From assembly GCF_051106095.1 (NCBI RefSeq), contig NC_135783.1:62058947-62122946 (forward strand): a DNA stretch of 64,000 nt, given 5' to 3'. Within the stretch, counting starts at the first letter, position 1; each line of letters starts with the position of its first letter. Below are positions 41,642 to 52,400 of the stretch, one piece after another. Position numbers and translations under genes: made by a program. This DNA comes from Pogona vitticeps (lineage: Eukaryota; Chordata; Lepidosauria; Squamata; Agamidae). The notes below the pieces were generated by a model that was not told the origin of the DNA, did not search any database, and saw only the letters and a list, made by a program, of their open reading frames with translations.

Positions 41642-42382
41642 GTGGAGGCGTCTTGAGTGGCTTCCCTTCTGAATGCTGCAGTTTGGATAACTGATAGAAA
41701 TCAGTCAGGTGATGGACAGGTTATTGAAGACCACAGTACAAGCTTTCCACTGAGAATGGTTACCACTACACAGTGGCAGAGAAGAACTCTTGGGGTCAGA
41801 ATACTTTCATTTCCACTTGAACTTTAGTAGCATTGATGCTTAGGATTGTTTGTATACTCATTTTCTCTTTAATAAACAGCATTTGTCTCAGCCACAGTTA
41901 ATACCTGACAGAATTACACAGTAACATTGGAAATGTTTGTCATGATAAGGAGATGGTGATTTTTGTATTATTATTGTGTTTGTGTGTGGAAAAAGCATTA
42001 CTGAGAAAACTAAGTATGTAACATTAAAAGCAATATTTAAAGGAAAACATGATTGGTTACCATTATATTTATGAAGAGATTATATTATTTTCATGGAATA
42101 ATTCCCGCAATGCCAATGCTGTAACCCATTTTTAAAAGAAATGTATGTGAGTCTGTAAAAATATTAAAAACTTAACAAACAAATAATGTTTCTGATGTCA
42201 ATGTAATGTGCATTTCATAAGTGGTGTGTGTATGTGTATATGAGCCCTCATATAGTGTTTCTTAAGAAACTGCACACTTGTGCATAATTACTATAGAAAA
42301 ACTCCCACTGCAATCAGGGAATTTTCCTCTAAATACAGTTGGATCAGCTGCACTACATTAGATTGACGGTTGCTATGGAAAG
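41642..42382. other. GNPAT 3' UTR and intergenic DNA
   Basis: The 3' UTR probably runs to about 41895, after AATAAA at 41871. Beyond that I see no feature before the transposon cluster. Confidence 0.6.
41871..41876 (+). promoter_or_regulatory. GNPAT: GNPAT polyadenylation signal
   Basis: AATAAA lies 230 bp after the stop codon and is followed by a T/G-containing segment. It is the first canonical hexamer downstream of the stop. Confidence 0.65.
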
Positions 42383-43934
42383 CAGTGGTGCCCCGCATAG
42401 CGAGGTTAATCCGTTCGGGATTAACCCTCGCTATGCGAAATTGTCGCTAAACGGAACGTAAAAGCCCATTGAAACGCATTAAACGATGTTTAATGCGTTC
42501 CAATGGGCCCTAAACTTACCGTTCAGCGAAGTTTCCTCCATAGCAGCAGCCATTTTCGCGCCCTCGGTAAGCGAGGGGAGGGCCCGAAAACGCTGCGCTG
42601 GCGTCCGTCGGCCATTTTACAACCGCCGAACAGCTGATCGCCCGACTCAGTGGGAGGCTTGGGGGGGCGGCGGCAAGAGGAAAAGAGGGAACGTGGGGGG
42701 GGGGGGATGCGCGAGCGTGCGGCTTCCCTGCCTTCGCCTGCCTGCCTTGCCACCTTCCTTCCTTCCCAGGGCGTCAGGAAAAGGACGAGGAGGAAGAGGG
42801 AAGGGGGGAGAGGAGGACGCGCGAGCGAGCGACCGGCAGGCTTCCCTGCCTTCGCCTGCCTGCCTCGCCGCCTTCCTTCCTTCCCGGGGGCTTCAGGAGA
42901 AGGATGAGGAGGAAGAGGGAAAGTGGGGGGGGGGAGGACGCGTGAGAGAGTGACCGGCAGGCTTCCCTGCCTTCGCCTGCCTGCCTCGCCACCTTCCTTC
43001 CTTCCCAGGGGCGTCAGGAAAAGGATGAGGAGGAAGAGGGAAAGTGGGTGTGGGGGGGGAGGACGCGTGAGCGAGCGACCAGCAGGCTTCCCTGCCTTCG
43101 CCTGCCTGCCTTGCCGCCTTCCTTCCCTCCCGGGGGCGTCAGGAGAAGGATGAGGAGGAAGAGGGAAAGTGGGGGGGGGGGAGGACGCGTGAGAGAGTGG
43201 CCGGCAGGCTTCCCTGCCTTCGCCTGCCTGCCTCGCCACCTTCCTTCCTTCCCAGGGGCGTCAGGAGAAGGATGAGGAGGAAGAGGGAAAGTGGGTGTGG
43301 GGGGGGAGGACGCGTGAGCGAGCGACCAGCAGGCTTCCCTGCCTTCGCCTGCCTGCCTTGCCGCCTTCCTTCCCTCCCGGGGGCGTCAGGAGAAGGATGA
43401 GGAGGAAGAGGGAAAGTGGGGGGGGGGGGGAGGACGCGTGAGAGAGTGACCGGCAGGCTTCCCTGCCTTCGCCTGCCTGCCTCGCCACCTTCCTTCCTTC
43501 CCAGGGGCGTCAGGAGAAGGATGAGGAGGAAGAGGGAAAGTGGGTGTGGGGGGGGAGGACGCGTGAGCGAGCGACCAGCAGGCTTCCCTGCCTTCGCCTG
43601 CCTGCCTTGCCGCCTTCCTTCCCTCCCGGGGGCGTCAGGAGAAGGATGAGGAGGAAGAGGGAAAGTGGGGGGGGGGGAGGACGCGCGAGCGAGCGCGCGC
43701 GCGCGGCTTCCCTGCCTTCATCTGCCTGCTTCGCCGCCTTCCTTCCCAGCCAGCGTGGCCCCGCATCACTCTCGCGGCGGCGGCGGCTCCTTCCTGGCAC
43801 CCGTCGGCCCGTCTTCGGTAAGCGAGTTTTTCCCATAGGGACCGACACGATGCCTTCGCATTAGCGATCCCAGAGAAGGGATCGCTATGCGAATTCTTCG
43901 TTATACGGTGCGCTCGTTATACGAGGCACCACTG
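42383..43934. mobile_element. Tigger-like non-autonomous element carrying a minisatellite
   Basis: The left end CAGTGGTGCCCCGCATAGCG pairs with the right end, read inward CAGTGGTGCCTCGTATAACG. TA follows on the right; the left flank is AG, so the duplication is decayed. Tigger-like sequence with GCTATGCGAA / TCGTTATACG units occupies about 180-300 bp at each side. The interior is a GC-rich minisatellite. There is no transposase; the many overlapping open frames on both strands are by-products of the repeat. Confidence 0.88.
42700..43760. repeat. Minisatellite, nine ~122-bp units with dimeric order
   Basis: CTTCCCTGCCTTCGCCTGCC recurs nine times, near 42724, 42841, 42963, 43088, 43210, 43333, 43457, 43580 and (variant) 43707. 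Units 3 to 8 alternate between a CTCGCCACC...CCCAGGGGCG type and a TTGCCGCC...CTCCCGGGGGCG type, making three ~245-bp dimers. Each unit also carries GGATGAGGAGGAAGAGGGAA and a G-run of varying length. Confidence 0.93.
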
Positions 43935-43994
43935 TATTAAGAACTATACTTAGCAATGCTTGGTACAGATGTTTCCAAGCTCATGCTTTAAGTT

Positions 43995-44435
43995 TAGACA
44001 TGGGGTATTCGTTTTCCCAGGAGATGAATACAAATATTGGCACTACAGGCACCCGGGCCATTTGGACTCCCCCCCCCCCCCCCCCGAACTGCTGGTCCAC
44101 TTACCGCTCGCCGTACAGCGGCACAGCCATTCTCATTTGTGTTGTACCAATTATGGAAGTAGCCCAGCTGGCGGTTTCCCGCCTCCCCGATTTACTGACC
44201 ACTCAGCAGCTGAGCGGCGAGACTCATCATCCCGCTCCCCACCAGAGTGGTTGGCTGTGAAGGGAGGCAGGGAAGCGCTGGCTGGGCAACTTCTGCAATT
44301 GGCACAACATGAAAGATGGCTGTGCACGACTTATAGTGAGCGGTGAGTGAGTCAGACGGTTCTGGGGAAGGGTTCAAAAGGCTCAGGCACCTGTGGTGTT
44401 GATATTCGAAGACAAATACAAATATCCCATCTCTG
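43995..44435. mobile_element. hAT-type miniature element (TAGACATGGG family)
   Basis: The 441-bp element runs from TAGACATGGGGTATTCG to AAATATCCCATCTCTG and is flanked by a perfect 8-bp duplication TTTAAGTT (43987-43994 and 44436-44443). A run of 18 C lies near 44070. The same family is at 44854, 57450 and 61618. Confidence 0.9.
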
Positions 44436-44740
44436 TTTAAGTTGTCAAGGTTCAAAGCAACAGATCTGGACAAGAAAATCAGACAGATTCCCCTGGCTCT
44501 TTGAAGGCTGCTTCCAGCAGCCTGATAACTTATCTCTCAGATGAAACTCAGAATCAAGATAGGGAGCCAGGAGTACTTGTATATGTCAAGCAAAAGCTGT
44601 TTGGAAACCTAATACAAAGGTGGGTGCTAGTTTCAGAATAGGGTTGTGAACAAGCACCACACAGCTTTTTTGTTGCCTGGATCAGCTTCCTGCAACAAGT
44701 GTCTCATGTCACTGAAATAAAGGGTAGCTGTATGACCCAA

Positions 44741-44853
44741 ACAAAATAAAATACAAATGTAAACATAGGCGATACCTTTATAAACCACTAAAAAAATGAT
44801 CATACAATACATGAGATTTCATGGATCAAAACACCATTTCATCAGGTTTGTAC
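44741..44853 (-). mobile_element. Penelope-like terminal fragment, second type
   Basis: On the minus strand it reads GTACAAACCTGATGAAATGG, then TTGATCCATGAAATCTCATG, then GTATTGTATGATC and TATAAAGGTATCGCC, ending AT-rich. A related copy is at 45641-45772. The hAT-type element at 44854-45236 has split it: its other end resumes at 45237 (GTTTGTACCAGTGT). Assignment to Penelope-like ends is inferred from the hammerhead-like core. Confidence 0.5.
44817..44845 (-). ncRNA. Hammerhead-ribozyme-like core, second repeat type
   Basis: CTGATGA (44845-44839), an 18-nt segment with AUGG pairing to CCAU, then GAAA (44820-44817). All conserved core bases of the CUGANGA...GAAA arrangement are present. Stems I and III and the cleavage site were not established. 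Confidence 0.4.
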
Positions 44854-45236
44854 TAGAGATGGGAGTACAGTATTCATATTTGTATACAGTACTAATATCC
44901 TCATGCAGCTGGACGTAACATGGGGCCGGCCATGGCGGCCAGCCCATCCACTTACACGTCAGGCAGTGGTGGCGGCAGCCTTGCTCATCCTCCCAATTGC
45001 TCCCAGAGCTCTGCTTTCTTCGTGCTCACCTGGCCACTCCAGGCGGCTGGAAGGGAGGACAAGTTTCCCTGCACGGCTGCTGAGTTGCTAGCTGAGCAGG
45101 AAGAGTGGAGCTCTGGGAGCAATTCGAAGGATGAGCGAGGCTGCCACCGCCGCCCAATGCATGAGTAGACAGGCTGGCCCATCGTTAAGTCCAGCTGTAT
45201 TTAAGTCCAATTTGTATACAAATACCCCCATCTCTA
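44854..45236. mobile_element. hAT-type miniature element (TAGAGATGGG family)
   Basis: The 383-bp element has inverted ends TAGAGATGGGAGTACAG and TAGAGATGGGGGTATTTG (inward from the right). A perfect 8-bp duplication GTTTGTAC flanks it (44846-44853 and 45237-45244). The interior is partly palindromic around GCTCCCAGAGCTC. Confidence 0.92.
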
Positions 45237-45244
45237 GTTTGTAC

Positions 45245-45640
45245 CAGTGTGGAGAACTTCAAAGTCCAAAATTCATGGCAAGATGGATTTTGCCAGGAAA
45301 GTCATTTTTCGATGTAAAGTCCAAAAGTTTTTGGCAAGACTGAATTTGTCAGGCACATCAGGAGGTTGTAAGGTTGTTGTTTTATGGTTATTGCTGAGGC
45401 AGCTGCGGATTGGTGGAGGTGGGGTGATACTGAAAACCCAAGTCCCCCATCTCAGAATTTGATAATTTAGTAAACTGATAATTTAATAAACTCACTAGGT
45501 TTAGCCAATTGGGGGGGGGGGGAGTCAGGTTAAAGCCAAAATCATGGTGTTTGTAGTCTTGCTCTGCTGATGTTGAGAGTCCATGCGTCCTCTTGGTGGG
45601 TGGCTACTTCTTGGTTACCTCGTAATTCCATTGAAATAGA
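45245..45640. other. Intergenic DNA
   Basis: There is no gene. It contains short repeated phrases (AAAGTCCAAAA, AATTCATGGCAAG / TTTTTGGCAAG) and a G-run near 45510. Confidence 0.4.
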
Positions 45641-45772
45641 GTAGCCAAACAAAATAAAATATAAATGCAAAAATTGGTGATACCTTTATAGACCATTTTA
45701 AAATAATCATACAATACACTAGCTTTTGGGGACCACACCACCACTGTCGTGAGGTTTGTACCAGTGTCACAT
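45641..45772 (-). mobile_element. Penelope-like terminal fragment, second copy
   Basis: It is the same sequence type as 44741-44853: on the minus strand, ACTGGTACAAACCTCACGAC, GTCCCCAAAAGCTAGTGTAT, then GGTCTATAAAGGTATCACCA. Its hammerhead-like core has diverged. Confidence 0.5.
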
Positions 45773-45829
45773 GCCATCGTTTTATATTTTGCCAAGCACG
45801 AGGGCGGTCGTTTTGTTTGAATCCAGTTG

Positions 45830-46330
45830 CTACGGTGACCGAACGGGCCAAAATTATTAGGGGACTTCGGGTTCCGTTTCCCTTCCCAGCCTCGACGAAG
45901 CAAAACGACTCTCAGCTGGGCCCACGAAGTCTCGCGATACTGGCACCGAGCTTCGCCGTGGCGAGCGGGAGCCGCCGTATATGGGCGTTCGCTCTCTCCG
46001 AGGCTCAGGGGGCTTCCTCCATGGTGTGCGAAGGGCGAGCGAAACGGTTTGGCGCTGAGGTGAGCTTGGGCTCGCACGGGGGGGGGGGGCGGGTTCGCGC
46101 TGCAGGCCCTCTCAGCTGTTGGGCGGGGGGGTTGGAATGAAGTGCGTATACAGTCTTGGGACTCTGTGGTGGGCCGCTCCGGGCTGTCGGAATATGGGGA
46201 GTCTCCCGGCCAGAGAGGCGCAGGTAAGTTGCCATTCGGCTTCGCCTTTGCCCCGCCCCCCGCTCATCTCTCCCGGCTGACAGGCAAGAGTCGGCGTTGG
46301 CATGGGAGGGGGCGGGGAAAGCAGGACGGC
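45830..46330 (+). promoter_or_regulatory. C6orf120: CpG-rich promoter and 5' UTR exon of C6orf120
   Basis: The CpG-dense segment lies upstream of the single coding exon. A TCTCGCGA element, common in TATA-less CpG promoters, lies at 45930-45937. A donor-like GCGCAG-GTAAGT at about 46218-46228 pairs well with the acceptor before the coding exon. An alternative donor (CTGAG-GTGAGC) lies near 46060. In human the divergent neighbour is WDR27, but no WDR27 exon was recognised here. Confidence 0.65.
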
Positions 46331-48058
<1,728 letters not shown>

Positions 48059-49350
48059 ATGTATATGCGGTTTACATGGTCTTTTGAATGCAAACTGTAA
48101 AACTGAATTCAGGCTATCTGATGAAAATTAATATTAGTGTTCTATGATGTGGGGGAAGAAAAAAAAAGCCATAACTAATTTTGTATTGAAATGATTTTGC
48201 ATAGCTACACTGTAGCATGTATAGTATTTGTAGTTTTCTCCAATCAGGGTCATAGATGAATGTTATAGTTCACTATGACGTAAAATAAAATGTAAATCCT
48301 ATATAATTTTTATGAGAATTTTAGGACTATAAAGCTGCATCACTACTACATTTAAATTATAAATTCTGCATTACTTTCAGATAGAGTAACAGCAGGTTCC
48401 ATTTTCAAAAGCAAATAATCCTTGTGAGATGTTAAAGCCTTTAACAAATATTGCTGTGTATCATAATTTGTTGAAAAGAAAGGTGAGTTACATTCCTTCA
48501 CTGCTACTGCAGCAGGAATTCACAATGGCACGTTTTCAGTCTGCATCTATATTTGTGCACAGGACAAACAGTAAGTTTCCATCGTAAATTCTGAAGAGTA
48601 CACTTCACATTATTTCTAATGTGGAACTATTAGAAAAGTTTAAGGAGTAGAAAACAAGAGTATTGGAAGCATATTCAACCAGGTACTTAAAATTCTCAGT
48701 TTAGTCCATTATTCTGTAAAAAGACAATCATCCAAGGTAGTTATTATTTGCAGTATCCTTCTAAATTTAGAACTCCCCTTCTGGTAGTACCTTTTGAAAT
48801 ATTGTCCCAAAATATAACAGTCGTCTTAGTTCACTGGAGTTGACAAAGATCTAATTGCCCCTTTTCTTGTAGCTGAAATATGATTGGTATTATTAAAAGG
48901 AAATTGGGCTGGAGGCTTTCTAGACCATTTCTTATTTTAATTTAATTCAAATATATATGTTTGCCAAGTTCATAAAATATATTTCTTGTGAAGTGTTCAG
49001 AATAATAGTCCTTTCCTTTGAGTGGGACAGAGAATCCAAATGATTGCTATGCAATAAATCTGTGCAGCGTTTTCCTCATAGAAGTGACTGCTATGTAGCC
49101 TTGAATTGATTGGACAATTACATGCCTAAAGAATAAGGACAGAATATAATCCTCTGCATGGGACTACCAATTAGAAGGAAAGCTGTGAACAGAATGTACC
49201 CAATAATCTTCCCCACCATACTAAAATTAAAAAATTTATTTGGTGAAATACGTTTTGAGTGGTGTTTTCCTTACACAGGATGGTAGATAAGATAGCACCA
49301 AGTTCAGCACTTGTTACTGTGCAGTCTGATCATGAATGTAAATGTTTGTT
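48059..49350. other. Convergent 3' UTRs of C6orf120 and PHF10
   Basis: The stop codons of the two genes are 1.3 kb apart on opposite strands. AATAAA hexamers for C6orf120 lie at 48284 and near 49050. A reverse-strand hexamer (TTTATT on plus) for PHF10 lies near 49237. The 3' UTRs may overlap. Confidence 0.6.
48284..48289 (+). promoter_or_regulatory. C6orf120: C6orf120 polyadenylation signal candidate
   Basis: AATAAA lies 226 bp after the stop codon. A second hexamer near 49050 would give a longer 3' UTR. Confidence 0.5.
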
Positions 49351-49436
49351 TTATCCTTCTTTGCTGTTCTTCCCTCTTCTTCCTCTGCCCCTTGGGACTG
49401 GAGGTTGTCTTTCACAACAATCACAAATCCAGCGAC
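49351..49436 (-). CDS. PHF10: PHF10 last coding exon
   Basis: The exon completes Gly of PSG, then [27 protein letters not shown] and TAA (49353-49351). It supplies the final Cys residues of the second PHD finger. The acceptor is TTTTATAG. Confidence 0.95.
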
Positions 49437-52400
49437 CTATAAAATCAGAGCTGTCAGTTAAAATTGGACAAAACTTTAAGGAGTATAAGATTACTGCTGC
49501 AAGTACTGTACTATAGGTGAGGAAAAAATGTATACAGATAGCTCAGTGCAGTGGTTAAAATGCTGTACTGCGTTTTGAGAGTTAAGTTCTACTCTTCATT
49601 GAGCTGTGAAACTGGGTGACCTTAGGCCAGTCATTCTCAGGAAGATCTACTATAGTTTTCATAAGTAATTTTGCAAATAGAAGCAGCATTGTGGCAATTG
49701 TTTCCTTTTAGCTAAATTTAGGCAGAGATTGGTGAATACCTCCCAACAATATCAGGGTCACCTATATTTTGATCCAATGGAACAAATGTATAGGTTAGTA
49801 TAATAACTGTATTTGCCAACATTCTATTGTATAACTTGTATAGCAGTCATAATATCGCTGGCAGCAGCAGAGTGCTGTTAATTTAAGAATCCTTGTTTTG
49901 ATTCTAGGTTGTGCTTGAATCACATGCAACCTGAAATCAAAGCAGGGATTCTGAGCAGCATTCTGCTGCTACTGGTGACATAATATCCATTCTAGTGGAG
50001 CGACTCAGCAAGATACTGGCCATTATATTACTGCATGATATAAATAATAGTCTCTGTTATTAAAATTAAATTGCTCTAACTGCATCTGTTTGTTAAACCC
50101 TAGGGATAAAATTATCAGATATTCTCTACTACAAATATAATTCTCTATTATGGGAGTTCTACCTACCTTACAAACACCTAACAAAACCTATCAGACAAAA
50201 AGAGACAAAAACATTGTGACACCTTAAAGACTAACTGCTTTAAGGTGCCACAATGTTTTTGTCTTTTAATTTTTTTAAAGTTAACAATGTTTAACTGTCT
50301 GATACGCTTGCAGAGGCTAACATGGCTACCAGTTCAAAAGCTATCAAAACCTAAATGTGATGTACATAGGGGAAAAGCCTAAACTGGTAAGCTGAGGCTT
50401 AGCTAGGTATAGCTGTGCCCATGCTTTCTGCCTAGAAAGAACACATCCAGTTAGCACTGGGGCAAGAACAGAAAGCCTCATAACCTTCCGATTTAGGCCT
50501 TCCTCCCAGGTGCCTCACACTTGTTTTGTAAGATGAATTTCCCAGAATAGAAAATTGTATCTGTAGTCCAGAAAATCCAAAAACCCCAGCAGCTATAAAG
50601 TTCAATAACTTGTGTGATTTATTCTTATAAGATTCATATTTTTTTTTTTTCTTAAAATTAAACAGTGAGCATTGGATGCAATGAAAGGAGAAGAGGTCAG
50701 TTTAACTGAACAGCTGCACTGCATAATCAACTAATATTTCTAGCCAGGAGTCAGGTTACTGCTAGAAAATTTAACTGATCATGTTAGACATTCTGCTTTC
50801 TTGGCATTTTATATGCTAGCACTATATTCAGTCCTCTGGTTTCATGAACACATTTAGAGAGGAACATCTAACCCTACCCCTTTTGTTGTTGCTCTGCTCA
50901 TACAATAACAAATAACTAGACAATGATCCTGCTCTCACATAGCAAACAAGCATGAATCCATGTTATCTAGGGTTCTTGCTGATATATACACTTGAACAGG
51001 AAACTTTCCTCTTCTTATGTGTGCCATTGCTCACACAAGAAAAGCAACAACAGAGGGGGTGGGGCTAGATGCTTTAAGATCTGAATAGAGTTGTTCACTT
51101 ACACGTTTTGGCTTTCATATACTGATTTTAAAAATGTCCAAGGAAATAGCCATGTTAAATTGTTGCAGTCTGCAAGAATTCTAACGTCCTGTGTCACCTT
51201 AAAGATTAACAATTTTTATTGGGCATAAGGCTTAATGAAGTCTTGCCATATGCAGATGCATCTGAGGCTTACACCAAATAAAACGTCAGTCTTTGCAGTA
51301 CTACAGTGGGGTTTTTTTTGTAAATGGGTTTTGTATTATTATAAAAGTTATTAACATGGATGTTCATATTAGACTTTTCCTTCTAATTTTACAGAGCTAA
51401 GTTTTGAAAAGAAAGCAGTTTTATCTTAGTATTTTAATGATAAGACTGTCATAATTGTAAGGAGCTTTTGTAGAGAAAAAAATGACTAATTAAATGTTTT
51501 TAAAAACAAGTTTTCACTGAAATAAATGTGACAGGCAAGATGCTTGTTCTGTTTAGTTTCCAGATGTGAACGTTTTTCCAAAAAAATGAGGGAAGCAAGA
51601 TTACGTTTCATTTTATTTATCAGTCTCTGAATAAGAGGATAATTACCTGAGGGGATAGCACCAAGCCCCACACAAAATGTATGATAGCCACGGTCACACA
51701 CGTCACAGAACATCATCTCCTCCTCATGATGAGGCTGCCCGCATATAATGCATGTTTTACACTCCATACATTGCCAAGGGTAGGTCTTAATTATTGCAAC
51801 AAGCTCTGCAGACATATCCAGACAGGAAGGGTGGCCTAAATCAAAACCAATATCATTACTACAATGGTCAAATGAGATATCTTTAACAAGAATGACTAGA
51901 TTTATTTACAAATATTTCTTAATTTCAGCAATTCAGAGTTTTTTTATAAACAAATGCAGAAAAGTTAATTTGATTTAGCATTCCAGATATTTTTCCCTAG
52001 TTGATCATCACCTCAAATATGTATAGACACTTAAAGCAGATTCTGTTACTTACCACTGTTATCACACTGGGAGCAGTGTATAAGTGCTTCAGGCTTCCCT
52101 TTCTTGTTGGACTCCTTACCCTTCAGACAAATTCCACATATAGCATTTGGAATGGTCTTTGGCTGGAAGGGTAGAAGAGGGCTATAAATTCATTCCAGAA
52201 GAATTGGTAGAGGTTTCTGTTTTGCTCTTTTAAAACTAGGCTCTTATTTTTTTTAACCAATTAACCTTCTGGGTGATGTAACTCAAAGGGGATTATTCAA
52301 AATTGGCACACTGAAATCCAGTTGCACATTGCAGCTAAAGTAGGTCCACTGAATCAGTGGAGATTTGATAAGTCTACTCTAAGTTCTGTTGATTCAGTGG

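Larger units (their letters stand above)
49437..51646. other. Last intron of PHF10
   Basis: The intron holds a MIR-like SINE, a short hairpin and a decayed Penelope-like tail (listed separately). The rest is AT-rich and unremarkable. Confidence 0.5.

Noticed and set aside
42700-43760. Regular repeats that might suggest a CRISPR array
   Set aside because: Units are contiguous ~122-bp near-identical blocks without short repeats alternating with unique spacers, and the genome is vertebrate.
42523-43864. Several long overlapping open frames on both strands (up to 238 codons)
   Set aside because: They are by-products of the GC-rich 122-bp minisatellite: unit lengths keep frames open in many registers, the products are low-complexity Pro/Ser/Arg repeats, and all lie inside a non-autonomous transposon.
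44900-46140. Possible WDR27 first exon divergent from C6orf120
   Set aside because: Human order predicts one, but no minus-strand WD-repeat or WDR27 N-terminal sequence was recognised.
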